DNA of 64,000 nt. Origin: Lactiplantibacillus mudanjiangensis. Lineage in GTDB: Bacteria; Bacillota; Bacilli; Lactobacillales; Lactobacillaceae. Every line of letters starts with the position of its first letter. Position 1 is the first letter of the stretch. Below, in pieces: positions 25,065-33,912 of the stretch. The notes under the pieces were generated by a model. The model had not been told where the DNA came from. It saw only the letters and a list, made by a program, of their open reading frames with translations, and searched no databases. Where the stretch lies: contig NZ_BJDY01000004.1 in assembly GCF_005405385.1 (NCBI RefSeq), forward strand, positions 186,001 through 250,000. Direction: 5' to 3'. The position numbers and the translations under genes were made by a program.

Positions 25065-27220
25065 TAATTGTCACTCCCACCATCATCTAGAGGTTGCGTG
25101 TCATTTTTGGGACTCATCATTGGAATGAATTGATGGGCCGTACTGGTAGCCGTTGGTTCTTCGTGATCATGATGAGCCAAGGTTTGGGCCTCATGAATAA
25201 AGTAATCTTGTGAATCCAACGTAGGTAAACCGCGGCGATCAACTTTGACATAAGTGTCATCAGGTTTCAGCACGCGGGTCTTAACGGTATCTTGCCACAT
25301 GGTATCAAAAATCTGCATAGCCCGATGACTAATTTCTGGTTGCAACAGTGGGAAAAGTAGTTCAACGCGCCGATTTAAGTTGCGAGTCATCATGTCGGCA
25401 CTGGACATATAGATCTGGGGTTCACCGTCATTACTGAAGTAATAGATCCGACTGTGTTCTAGCAACCGGCCAATGATCGAGTGAACTTCAATATTGTCAG
25501 AAATGCCTTTGATGCCGGTCTTCAAGCAACAAATACCGCGAATAATTAAGTGCACTTTCACGCCGGCATGCGAAGCCTCGTATAATTTACTAATAATTTG
25601 TGGATCGGATAATGAATTCATCTTCATCTTAACGACGGCCGGTCGACCTGCTTTGGCTGTTGCGATTTCATCATCAAGTTTTTCATTGATGAAGTCGCGA
25701 ATGCCTTCTGGTGAAATGTGGAGCTTATGGAAGTAGGGCGGTTCTGAGTAACCAGATAACATGTTAAAGATATTTGAAGCGTCGATTCCCATGTCGGTAT
25801 CGGCGGTAAATAAGCCCATATCCGTATAGAAGTGAGCTGTGACATCATTATAGTTCCCAGTTCCCATATGCATGTAACGCTTAATGCCTTCCGCTTCACG
25901 GCGGACAACGAGCGCTAACTTACAGTGTGTTTTTAACCCAATCAAGCCATAAATAACATGACAGCCCATGGCTTCGAGCTTTTTGGCCCAATGCACGTTG
26001 TTTTCTTCATCAAAGCGGGCCTTAACTTCGACTAAAACGGTCACTTGTTTGCCGTTTTGGGCCGCTTGTCCCAGATATTTGATAATTGGCGAATCGGCTG
26101 AAACCCGGTAAAGGGTCATTTTAATGGCCAAAACGTCATCATCTTCGGCTGCTTCACGAATGAAATCAACAACTGGTTGGAAATCATCGTAAGGATACTG
26201 CATCAAAATATCGTGATCGGCAATCAAGTTAAAGATCGAATGCTCACGATAGACAGCCGGATAGTACGCTTGATATTTAGGGTAATTTAAGTTGTCATGA
26301 CCGGTGACCGCTTTAACGAGCTTTGATAAGAAGGTGAGGTTCAGCGGGCCATTAATGATATATAGATTATTTTCATCAAGACTTAGAGCCTTAGATAGCC
26401 GTGTCCGTTGATGCTTACTCATATCTTTTTCAACTTCAAGCCGCATGACCTTACCACGTTCACGCATTTTTAGTTGCTTTTGGACTTCTTTTAATAGGTC
26501 TGACGTGTCTTCTTCCGCCACATCCAAGTCCAGATCGCGAATGACTCGATAAGCGCTGGCTTCTTTGACGGTGTAGTTGATGAATAAAGACCCGACAAAG
26601 GCTTTAATAATATCTTCAATTAAAATAAATTGGTTATCGGCTCCCGGTAAAGCAATCACTCGTGGGAAGACGTCTGGGACTTGAACAGTCGCAAATTTCC
26701 GGTCCTTTTTATTGCCATTTTTATAAATTCGCAAAGCGATGTTTAACGTATTATTGGCAATAAATGGGAATGGTCGTGATGAGTCATCAGCCATCGGTGT
26801 TAGTGCTGGATAAAGCTCATTATCAAAGTAATTTTTGATAAAGGTTTGTTGTTCAGTGGTCAAATCAGGCACTTTTAACAACCGAATGTCGTGTTGTTCC
26901 AAGAGTGGTAGTAGTGAGCGGTTTAACGTGTCGTATTGCCGTTTGACCATTTCGTGGGCCTTGGTGTTAATCGCGGCAACCTGTTCACTTGGTGTCAAAC
27001 CAGCTGGATCAGGCTTAGTGTAGTTAACAGAGGTCAATTTGTGTAAAGACGCCACGCGGACGGTAAAGAATTCATCTAAGTTACTTTGGGTAATACTTAA
27101 GAAGCGCACCCGTTCCAGTAAAGGATTATCCTTGTCGCGTGCTTCATCTAAAACGCGGTAGTTAAAGTCCATCCAACTTAACTCGCGGTTAGTATAATAA
27201 TTTTCCTTTTGATAATTCAT
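25064..27220 (-). CDS. ppk1: Polyphosphate kinase Ppk1
   Basis: Makes inorganic polyphosphate from ATP, reversibly. The 718 residues show the four-domain PPK1 layout: the N-terminal domain (YYTNRELSWMDFNYRVLDEA), the head domain, then two PLD-like catalytic domains. The autophosphorylated histidine lies in LKTHCKLALV, with the ARFDEENN and YMHMGTGNYN segments and a second His in LEHSRIYYF. The C-terminus carries a His/Glu/Asp-rich tail of about 40 residues. It starts one base after the stop of the longer ppx gene and overlaps the next ppx, so all three are co-translated. Confidence 0.97.
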   Translation of the reverse strand: MNYQKENYYTNRELSWMDFNYRVLDEARDKDNPLLERVRFLSITQSNLDEFFTVRVASLHKLTSVNYTKPDPAGLTPSEQVAAINTKAHEMVKRQYDTLNRSLLPLLEQHDIRLLKVPDLTTEQQTFIKNYFDNELYPALTPMADDSSRPFPFIANNTLNIALRIYKNGNKKDRKFATVQVPDVFPRVIALPGADNQFILIEDIIKAFVGSLFINYTVKEASAYRVIRDLDLDVAEEDTSDLLKEVQKQLKMRERGKVMRLEVEKDMSKHQRTRLSKALSLDENNLYIINGPLNLTFLSKLVKAVTGHDNLNYPKYQAYYPAVYREHSIFNLIADHDILMQYPYDDFQPVVDFIREAAEDDDVLAIKMTLYRVSADSPIIKYLGQAAQNGKQVTVLVEVKARFDEENNVHWAKKLEAMGCHVIYGLIGLKTHCKLALVVRREAEGIKRYMHMGTGNYNDVTAHFYTDMGLFTADTDMGIDASNIFNMLSGYSEPPYFHKLHISPEGIRDFINEKLDDEIATAKAGRPAVVKMKMNSLSDPQIISKLYEASHAGVKVHLIIRGICCLKTGIKGISDNIEVHSIIGRLLEHSRIYYFSNDGEPQIYMSSADMMTRNLNRRVELLFPLLQPEISHRAMQIFDTMWQDTVKTRVLKPDDTYVKVDRRGLPTLDSQDYFIHEAQTLAHHDHEEPTATSTAHQFIPMMSPKNDTQPLDDGGSDN

Positions 27221-27221
27221 G

Positions 27222-28751
27222 TTAGCGAACCCCCCGACGTTTAATAACTGGTGTTAAGCCAAAGACTTCTTTGAAAAATTTAGCCTTTTGTGAAAAGACC
27301 CAGTTTTCTAAAAATAAATCGTCATTGGCAAAACACGTAATGATAATTTTTGGATTTTTAATAGAGACGGAAATCTTGCGAATCTTCTGTTGCCGACCAT
27401 CATCTAAAGCATCGGCAATCCGCAAAATGGCCGATAGCTTCGAAATAACGAGTCGTTGTTTGAGACTCATGTGTTCAAAATGCTTGATATCTTTTGATGG
27501 TGTTTGCGCACTATGATAACGAGCGATGGTGGCGATGGTTTGCTTTTCTTCGTTAGTCAAGCCTGTCAGTTCAGTGGCTCGCAAGATGTAGTCTGAATGC
27601 ATGTAATGTTCATGAGGATCGATATAACTACCCACATCATGGACAATAGTGGCAACTTGCAAGAGTAATCGATCACGTTTTGTTAGATGGTGCAATGGCT
27701 TAAGTTGGTCAAATAAATGCAACGCAAACTTGGTTACCAAATCACGATGTTTAGGTTCAACATTGTAGCGATTAGCCAAATTTTTGGCGGCAGTCACAAT
27801 CTGATCGTTGAAGTTGTATTTCTTGTAGCCGCGTTTGACGGCTTCTTGAACAATCAACCCGTCTAAAGCCGTGACGTTACCAAGCCAAATCGTTTTAGCA
27901 TTCGTTAATTGGAGTAATTCGTTAATGAGCAGAAGCTCTGGAATGATTAACTTAACGTCTTCTTCATCGACCGCGTATTTATCCATTAAATATTGGTCAG
28001 ACGCGTTAATGGCATCGTTATATAACGTCTTAAAATCATCTGGCCGTAATTCATGAATGTCAGATTCAGTTTCAGCCGGTTGAAAGAGGTTTGAAAAAGG
28101 TGCCACACCTAACATGACGACATTACTAGGTTCTTGACTACGGGTGGGGAGAAAGCGGCCGAAATCGATGATCTGACTCGAAATATAATCATCTAAAACT
28201 TCAACGTAATTAGGGACGGTTGATTGTAGATCTTCCAGAACTTCTGCAATTCGAACCGGGCCTAAACGCAAGCTACGTGAGAAGGCAAAATTGCCTTGAT
28301 CATAATGTGAAATACCGACACTACCAGAATTAATCCCCAATAAATAAGTTGGATTTTGGCTGATTGCTTTGAATTTAGGAAAGTTGACGGCAACTGCAGC
28401 CGAGCGCAAGTAGGTTTCTTGGCTGCTAGATAGCCAATCAATTTTAAGACCGGTGCGGACAAAAAGTTGGTCTTGAATGTAATCAGCATTATTAGCAGTT
28501 GATAATGACCATGAACCCCATAAATGATAGTTAGTGACCCCATAATCGTTCATGATTTGAATAAAGCCCGATAAGGCTTTGGTGGCTTGTTCAACAGAGT
28601 CGTAATCGATAGTGTGTTGATCGTAAATATCTTCGCCTAGCGCGACGTCGGAATGAACCCGTTCAACTTGTTTTAACGTTCGTAAATTCACAATGGATAA
28701 CTCAATGTTTTGTACATTGATCATCATAATCCCAAAAAGTTTTACTGCCAT
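27222..28751 (-). CDS. ppx2: Exopolyphosphatase (Ppx/GppA family) with C-terminal HD domain
   Basis: About 509 residues. The N-terminal Ppx/GppA actin-like domain is degenerate: the second phosphate loop reads LLGINSGSVGISHY instead of the DTGGGSCEL type. The C-terminal part is an HD-type domain (HDVGSYIDPHEHYMHS) as in long Ppx enzymes. The start is taken at the ATG at 28749-28751 (MAVKLFG), which follows GGGGG; the upstream in-frame codons have no ribosome binding site. It is the first gene of the operon, and an extended -10 (TGGTATGAT, minus strand) lies at 28808-28816. The weak phosphate loop hints at a regulatory rather than hydrolytic role. Confidence 0.88.
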   Translation of the reverse strand: MAVKLFGIMMINVQNIELSIVNLRTLKQVERVHSDVALGEDIYDQHTIDYDSVEQATKALSGFIQIMNDYGVTNYHLWGSWSLSTANNADYIQDQLFVRTGLKIDWLSSSQETYLRSAAVAVNFPKFKAISQNPTYLLGINSGSVGISHYDQGNFAFSRSLRLGPVRIAEVLEDLQSTVPNYVEVLDDYISSQIIDFGRFLPTRSQEPSNVVMLGVAPFSNLFQPAETESDIHELRPDDFKTLYNDAINASDQYLMDKYAVDEEDVKLIIPELLLINELLQLTNAKTIWLGNVTALDGLIVQEAVKRGYKKYNFNDQIVTAAKNLANRYNVEPKHRDLVTKFALHLFDQLKPLHHLTKRDRLLLQVATIVHDVGSYIDPHEHYMHSDYILRATELTGLTNEEKQTIATIARYHSAQTPSKDIKHFEHMSLKQRLVISKLSAILRIADALDDGRQQKIRKISVSIKNPKIIITCFANDDLFLENWVFSQKAKFFKEVFGLTPVIKRRGVR

Positions 28752-28896
28752 AGTATCCCCCTGTTTCCAATCGTTTGGTGATGGTCTGATGTTAAACGCT
28801 AACACCTATCATACCATACGTTTATACGTGTTTTATGCATACCGAAAAATAAATAATTGGATATTTAACATCTAATATTAACCAAGTTGAGATTAA

Positions 28897-28942
28897 CCAA
28901 AAAGGGTCATCCAGATCCTTAGTAACGGACTGAATGACCCTC
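28897..28942 (-). terminator. licD terminator
   Basis: On the minus strand, GAGGGTCAT and ATGACCCTT arms form a hairpin followed by TTTTTGG, just after the LicD gene. Confidence 0.75.
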
Positions 28943-28947
28943 ATCAT

Positions 28948-29757
28948 TTACAAAATTTCTTGATTGTTGATGATTAATTTGTTGAGATGTTTTTCAACCC
29001 GTTGACTAGTTGGTGGCAGCTGCATATAGTCGCCGTACATCCGCGTCAAAATGGCATCGTAGGCCACCGGAATCTTAACTTGAATCGTTTCAAAGGGCGC
29101 GAACTTTAATTGCGTTAACTCATCAGCTGTCAAAATTTCTTTATCATAATCATACTGTGAGGCTAGATTTTTATAAGTGCGTGAATCAGAATTTTCATAT
29201 AAGCGCATATATTCTTCGCGTTGTTGTTTATGTTCATTAACTTCAGCTAATTGTTGGGCCGTCTTTTTAGTGATTAACTTTCGCAACGGTGTTTTGACGA
29301 AATTATAGTTAAGTCGCAATAAAATGGCGGCATCTTCAAGTTTAAAGTGCATAAGTTGTGAACGACGTAGGTCAGCGTCATCAGGAATCTTATCAAATGG
29401 AAAAATATCCACAAATACGCCTTTGAAAGCATTATTGACGTTGTTTTTTTCTTCAATGTACGTATTCACGTCTAAAAGTTTCATATAACTTAAGGCATAG
29501 TCTGGATCACTGGCCCCGGTTTGTAAGAAATAGGCATCGGGGTCTAAATAGTGGTTAGCAACGGCAATAAAGCGCTGATAGTCAGACCGGCGCATGCCAA
29601 TATCGATGTCATCATCCCAGGGAATAAAGCCCTGATGACGAACGGCACCTAATAGGGACCCACCAATTAGGAAGTAATCAATCTTTTCAGCATCGCAGAT
29701 GTTAATTACAACTTGCATTAAGTTTAATTCGACTTGATGTAACGGGGTGAGCGTCAT
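28948..29757 (-). CDS. LicD-family phosphotransferase
   Basis: A 269-residue LicD-type nucleotidyl/phosphotransferase-fold enzyme. The family signature GGSLLGAVRHQGFIPWDDDID is present near residues 32-52, with the DDD metal site. In pneumococcus LicD proteins attach phosphocholine to teichoic acids; in lactobacilli homologues are thought to decorate wall polysaccharides or teichoic acids, with the substrate unknown. It is monocistronic. No choline uptake genes are nearby, so phosphocholine transfer should not be assumed. Confidence 0.88.
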   Translation of the reverse strand: MTLTPLHQVELNLMQVVINICDAEKIDYFLIGGSLLGAVRHQGFIPWDDDIDIGMRRSDYQRFIAVANHYLDPDAYFLQTGASDPDYALSYMKLLDVNTYIEEKNNVNNAFKGVFVDIFPFDKIPDDADLRRSQLMHFKLEDAAILLRLNYNFVKTPLRKLITKKTAQQLAEVNEHKQQREEYMRLYENSDSRTYKNLASQYDYDKEILTADELTQLKFAPFETIQVKIPVAYDAILTRMYGDYMQLPPTSQRVEKHLNKLIINNQEIL

Positions 29758-29945
29758 GCTGTCAACTCCTTATCTATAAACATTTTAAGCTACTTTTATC
29801 ATACACGTTTTGATTTAAAATTGTTAGGCAGACTGCCTTACATTGCGGAATCGTTAACAAGAGTTAGTCTATTGATACAAAATAGTTAAAGCCGTGCTAT
29901 ATTTTATATGTAAATTAGACTAGTTAATGAGGTGGTGGTGAGTAG

Positions 29946-30431
29946 ATGCAAGACCAAGCTAAGCTAAGTCAATTATTAGACCTGTACTTTGAGGCATATC
30001 AACAAGTGACTAAAATCATGACGGGACTTGTCACTTGGCCATTAACCCAACATAAATTGTCATTGGAACAATTTTTAATTTTACGCCGATTAACGTTTGA
30101 TAAGCCGGTGACGCTGAATGATATTGCCAATCAGCGACAAGTGACACGCAGTGCAATTTCACGACAAATTAAAGCATTATTGGCGCAAAACTATATTTCA
30201 CAAGAGCCAGATCCTGAAGATCGTCGGCGATTATACTTACATTTAACCAGTGAAGGTGCTCAAACCGAAAAATTAGTGGATCAGGCGATAACGGCGCACT
30301 TTGGCGCGTGGGTTCAAGAACTCGGTACATCACAAGTTGAAGAAATGATTGCGCAATTTCAATTAATCGACCAACGAATCAATCAGCTACAGACACAGAC
30401 CGATGCGGCCAACTTAAAATATCATCAGTGA
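29946..30431 (+). CDS. MarR-family transcriptional regulator
   Basis: A 161-residue MarR protein with a clear winged helix (VTLNDIANQRQVTRSAISRQIKALLAQNYISQ, about residues 55-86) and the wing motif DPEDRRRLYLHLTSEG. GTGGTGG-type ribosome binding sites precede the ATG. The promoter region has TATATT near 29898 and the near-palindrome ATTAGACTAGTTAAT at 29914-29928 between it and the start, a candidate self-operator. It has no adjacent transporter in the same direction; its terminator follows at once. Confidence 0.88.
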   Translation: MQDQAKLSQLLDLYFEAYQQVTKIMTGLVTWPLTQHKLSLEQFLILRRLTFDKPVTLNDIANQRQVTRSAISRQIKALLAQNYISQEPDPEDRRRLYLHLTSEGAQTEKLVDQAITAHFGAWVQELGTSQVEEMIAQFQLIDQRINQLQTQTDAANLKYHQ

Positions 30432-30433
30432 CC

Positions 30434-30472
30434 ATTAAAGCCAGCGTGGCAAAGTCGCGCTGGCTTTAACTT
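30434..30472. terminator. Bidirectional terminator
   Basis: TTAAAGCCAGCG and CGCTGGCTTTAA arms lie between the convergent marR and the 53-residue membrane protein gene. Confidence 0.8.
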
Positions 30473-30633
30473 TAGTGTTTGAAAAAATTGCAATAAATAC
30501 CTTCACAAGCTTCGAGTAGCATCCCTGCGGCCATCAAAAGCATCGCAAGTTGATTTTGCATGGTTAACACGAAGTAAAAGAGCACTACATATAAGACAAA
30601 AAAGAAAATAGCACTAATTTTGGAACTAGCCAT
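30472..30633 (-). CDS. Small membrane protein, 53 residues
   Basis: A short frame starting with ATG (30631-30633) behind GAGGAAG. It encodes a protein with two predicted transmembrane helices: about residues 7-25 (AIFFFVLYVVLFYFVLT) and 28-43 (LAMLLMAAGMLLEA). The C-terminus has Cys-Glu-Gly and Cys-Asn-Phe-Phe. It shares the terminator with marR. No family recognised. Coding potential is supported by the ribosome binding site, the hydrophobic pattern and its placement. Confidence 0.6.
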   Translation of the reverse strand: MASSKISAIFFFVLYVVLFYFVLTMQNQLAMLLMAAGMLLEACEGIYCNFFKH

Positions 30634-30740
30634 CAGACTCACTTCCTCACTAAAGCTAATATCATTAGTCTGTAATCACTTACATTTTAGTACAACGTGC
30701 TTGAAATTAAAAATAGAAATTAAATTGTCTTAAAATAGTT

Positions 30741-30816
30741 TTCGTTCGGATATTGATTTTGAAGAATGACAATGATAAGATAATAGACGTTATTGAGATA
30801 CAAAACACGAACGTTT
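30741..30816. promoter_or_regulatory. Two candidate PurBoxes upstream of the purine permease
   Basis: On the minus strand, ATATCCGAACGAA (30741-30753) fits the Gram-positive PurBox AWWWCCGAACWWT at 11 of 13 positions. On the plus strand, AAACACGAACGTT (about 30803-30815) fits at 10 of 13. Inverted CGAAC pairs are the binding pattern of PurR in Bacillus and Lactococcus. Control of a purine transporter by PurR is therefore plausible. No purine riboswitch was seen. Confidence 0.45.
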
Positions 30817-30859
30817 ACAAATGTGCAAAATGCTATCATCACAAATTCTGGAGGGAATC

Positions 30860-32167
30860 ATGAATAAAATTGCGGCATATTTTAATTTTTCGGAACTCAA
30901 TACCACGATGCGAACCGAGTCTTTGGCGGGACTTACCACGTTTGTATCGATGGCGTACATTCTGTTTGTTAACCCAAGTGTTTTAGGCGCTTCGGGAATG
31001 AACGCTGGGGCGGTCTTCACCGCCACGGCCTTAGCTTCAGCGTTAGGGTGTTTATTGATGGGATTAGTTGCAAAATATCCCATTGCTATTGCACCAGGGT
31101 TAGGGGTTAATGCGTTCTTTACGTATTCAGTTGTCATCGGGATGGGCGTGAAGTGGGAAACCGCTTTGGCTGGTGTCTTCGTGGCTTCCGTTATTTTCAT
31201 GATTATTACCATTTTCAAATTGCGAGAAATGATTATCGATGCGATTCCACGTGATATGAAGTTGGCAATCTCAGCTGGGATTGGCTTTTTCATTGCCTTT
31301 ATTGGCTTGCATGGTGGTGGCTTGATTGTTGCCAACAAATCAACGGTCGTCGGTTTAGGCTCATTGAGCGTTGGGACCACTTGGTTAACGATCTTTGGCT
31401 TAATCGTCACGTTGATTCTCATGAGTCGCCAAGTACCTGGTGGGATCTTTATCGGGATGGTCTTAACCTCTATCTTAGGGTTGGCAACTGGTTTGATTAA
31501 AATGCCAAGCCATATCGTTTCAGCGGCGCCATCTTTGAAACCAACTTTTGGGGTCGCTTTGGCCCATGTTGGGGATATTAATAGTTTGCAATTGATTATT
31601 GTTGTTTTGACGTTTTTATTAGTTACGTTCTTTGATACAGCCGGGACCTTAGTTGGTTTAGCTGAACAAGCAGGCTTCATGAAGAACAACAAAATGCCAC
31701 GAGTTGGGAAAGCCTTGATGGCTGATTCAACGTCAATGTTAGTCGGTTCCGTGTTAGGGACGTCACCAACTTCTGCTTATGTGGAATCTTCAGCGGGGAT
31801 TGCCGTGGGTGGTCGCTCTGGGTTTAGTGCCGTAGTTACCGGCTTGCTATTTATCTTTGGGTTATTCTTCTCACCATTATTGAATGTCGTTACCGATCAA
31901 GTGACCGCACCGGCCTTGATTATTGTTGGGGTGTTAATGGCCGAATCATTGAAAGGCATTCATTGGGAACGTTTTGAAATTGCCGTACCCGCTTTCTTAA
32001 CTGTTATCGGGATGCCATTGACTTACAGTATTTCTGATGGGATTGCGTTAGGGTTTATCTCTTACGTGATTACGATGGTTGCCACTAAGCATGCCAAAGA
32101 AGTTCACCCATTAATGTACGTACTATTCTTTGTATTTATCCTGTTCCTATGGATCTTAAATGTTTAA
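30860..32167 (+). CDS. NCS2-family purine permease (AzgA/PbuG type)
   Basis: About 435 residues, 12-14 transmembrane helices. The AzgA/PbuG branch of NCS2 takes up hypoxanthine, guanine or adenine by proton symport. Characteristic segments are TESLAGLTTFVSMAYILFVN at the N-terminus, IAPGLGVNAFFTYS (helix 3) and GTSPTSAYVESSAGIAVGGRSG (helix 10 region). The start is set at ATG 30860, 5 nt after GGAGGG. It is single, with candidate PurBoxes upstream. Repeat copy E lies between its stop and the next plus-strand terminator. Confidence 0.92.
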   Translation: MNKIAAYFNFSELNTTMRTESLAGLTTFVSMAYILFVNPSVLGASGMNAGAVFTATALASALGCLLMGLVAKYPIAIAPGLGVNAFFTYSVVIGMGVKWETALAGVFVASVIFMIITIFKLREMIIDAIPRDMKLAISAGIGFFIAFIGLHGGGLIVANKSTVVGLGSLSVGTTWLTIFGLIVTLILMSRQVPGGIFIGMVLTSILGLATGLIKMPSHIVSAAPSLKPTFGVALAHVGDINSLQLIIVVLTFLLVTFFDTAGTLVGLAEQAGFMKNNKMPRVGKALMADSTSMLVGSVLGTSPTSAYVESSAGIAVGGRSGFSAVVTGLLFIFGLFFSPLLNVVTDQVTAPALIIVGVLMAESLKGIHWERFEIAVPAFLTVIGMPLTYSISDGIALGFISYVITMVATKHAKEVHPLMYVLFFVFILFLWILNV

Positions 32168-32185
32168 ATAAGGATTGAGGGTTAC

Positions 32186-32685
32186 TTTTTGGCAATCATC
32201 ATTGATATGATGGTCAGCCACTACTAAAAGTAGTCTTACTTGCCACCTACCGTTCGCCCAAATTGAGCCGGAACGCTGTAGGCGGACCGGTCCAGCCAAA
32301 AGGCGGTCTGGACCGTCGTTTTGAACCACTAAACCCGTGTTTCAAAAGCGCCTAGCTCTAAGCGATAAATCGCTAAGAGCTCCCACGGCTGGGCTCAATG
32401 TGAGTTCACTCTCGGCTAGAATTGTCGATGACTAGATCGAGTTGTATTCGCAATACAGCCGAAGTCAGCCAGTGATGGCGCCGACCGTGAAAACATCATT
32501 AGTCCGGATGGTTTTGCCGGACTTACGATGTGGACGACTTTTGAGACTAGCGGTTTTGGCTAGGCTCAAAATCGAGGTGGAAGCCCGCACTTTGGCTGAA
32601 GCCGGTCCCACAGTCGGCAGAATCACTGGCTGACGTAGGTGACAATTTTAGCTTAACACAGGCCAATATTGGTACGATTTTATCA
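32186..32685 (-). repeat. Repeat family 1, copy E (ends degraded)
   Basis: About 500 bp in reverse orientation with all internal hairpins but decayed termini; no terminal repeat or target duplication can be read. In the family orientation one stem is GGTCCAG/CTGGACC where other copies have GGTTCAG/CTGAACC, a paired compensatory change. It lies between the purine permease stop and the hairpin at 32701. Confidence 0.75.
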
Positions 32686-32700
32686 TTAAATAAATTAGTC

Positions 32701-32733
32701 GAAAGCTGCGGCAATTGTCGCAGCTTTTTTGTC
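32701..32733 (+). terminator. Terminator after repeat copy E
   Basis: AAGCTGCGGCAA and TTGTCGCAGCTT form a stem ending in six T residues. It is probably the original purine permease terminator, displaced about 0.5 kb by the element. Confidence 0.75.
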
Positions 32734-32790
32734 GTGCTGGGTAAGAAATAATCACCACTATCAGTTAGAGTTAGATGATGAAATTCAGAA

Positions 32791-32832
32791 CAAAAAAATC
32801 GACCCCTCACAATTGTGAGCGATCGACGTAAA
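32791..32832 (-). terminator. pepI terminator
   Basis: On the minus strand, CGATCGCTCACAATTGTGAGGGGTCG is a hairpin (CTCACAATTGTGAG core) followed by seven T residues. Confidence 0.75.
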
Positions 32833-32834
32833 AA

Positions 32835-33764
32835 TTAGTTGTTTTTGTTGAAACTATCGTCTTCAACATCCTTGATGAATTGTTCCAAGTGGTCGAAGTA
32901 AACGGGGGCGTTATCAATCATGTGATGATGACCACCGTTTGGCGTGGTGACTAACCGTGAGTTAGGAATGTCACGGGCCATCCGCCGAGCCGTATCTAAT
33001 GGCATCGTTTCGTGTTCGCCAAAGGTTAATAGGGTTGGCACTTTGATGTTATGGATTTGGTCGCGGATATCCCACTCCTTAAGTTTACCAGTGATGACGA
33101 ATTCATTGTCACCTTGGAAGGCATTGTAAACGGGAGTGGCCATCGTGCTGATCAAGTGTGAGATAGCTAATGGTTGTTTACGATCAACATAGTTGGCGTT
33201 TAATACGTCCACGTATTCTTGATACTTAGGATCGTTCCAGTTGCCTTCAGCTTCTTTTTGTTTCATATAAGCCACGGCATCGGCTGGTAAACATTCTTCA
33301 CGACACTTGTTGACGTTAACCACATATTCGTCAATATTGTCGACCATGCTAGAAATGATCGCGCCTTTTAAGTGTTGACCATACTTCAATGCATAAAGCA
33401 TGGTTAAAGCGCCACCCCATGATTGACCGATTAAGTAGAAGTTGTCTAAACCAAGTTTTTGACGAACTTCTTCAACTTCATCTAAATAGTAATCATATGA
33501 TAGATATTTTTTAGCAATTTCAGGGTCAGAGTAGTCAGGTTGGTCAGAGTACCATGAACCAAGTTGGTCATACATGGTGACTTGCACGCCTAAATCGGCT
33601 AGTTTTTCACCAAAGTTTTCCCAGTATTCATGATTGCCACCAGGGCCACCATGTAAACAGAGTAATTGAATGTCGCCTTCACCTTGGGTATTGGTCCATA
33701 GATGGTAACCATTATCTAAAGTCAGGATCGTTGTACCTTGTTTCAAAAGATCACCTAATTTCAT
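32835..33764 (-). CDS. pepI: Proline iminopeptidase PepI
   Basis: An alpha/beta hydrolase that releases N-terminal proline from peptides in the cytosol, part of the casein-peptide breakdown of lactic acid bacteria. It has about 309 residues with the oxyanion segment LLCLHGGPGGNHEYW, the nucleophile elbow GQSWGGAL (Ser near residue 113), and the late Asp/His parts FGEHETMP and GGHHHMID. The start is placed at ATG 33764; an in-frame GTG lies four codons upstream. The -10 (TATGAT, minus strand) is so close to the start that the leader is very short, and no good Shine-Dalgarno is seen. Confidence 0.93.
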   Translation of the reverse strand: MKLGDLLKQGTTILTLDNGYHLWTNTQGEGDIQLLCLHGGPGGNHEYWENFGEKLADLGVQVTMYDQLGSWYSDQPDYSDPEIAKKYLSYDYYLDEVEEVRQKLGLDNFYLIGQSWGGALTMLYALKYGQHLKGAIISSMVDNIDEYVVNVNKCREECLPADAVAYMKQKEAEGNWNDPKYQEYVDVLNANYVDRKQPLAISHLISTMATPVYNAFQGDNEFVITGKLKEWDIRDQIHNIKVPTLLTFGEHETMPLDTARRMARDIPNSRLVTTPNGGHHHMIDNAPVYFDHLEQFIKDVEDDSFNKNN

Positions 33765-33851
33765 TATATTTAACACCCATCATACCACCGTTTGAAATGG
33801 TTTGGCAACGCGGGTTATCAGCAGAAAAACAATTAAAAGTCCATTTTAGTC

Positions 33852-33890
33852 TTGTGACTAGTTAACCAGTATGAAATAATAGGTTAACAA
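33852..33890 (+). promoter_or_regulatory. birA promoter with BirA operator
   Basis: TAGTTAACC (33859-33867), 14 bp, GGTTAACAA (33882-33890) matches the Firmicute BirA box (TTGTTAACC-N14/15-GGTTAACAA). It overlaps a promoter TTGTGA - 17 bp - AATAAT. This predicts that biotinyl-AMP-bound BirA represses birA-bioY. Confidence 0.75.
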
Positions 33891-33912
33891 ATTTAAGAAG
33901 TGGGGTATGATG

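Noticed and set aside
30790-31692. A 300-residue minus-strand frame over the purine permease
   Set aside because: It is the antisense shadow of the NCS2 permease, Pro/Lys/Ile-rich, without a ribosome binding site.
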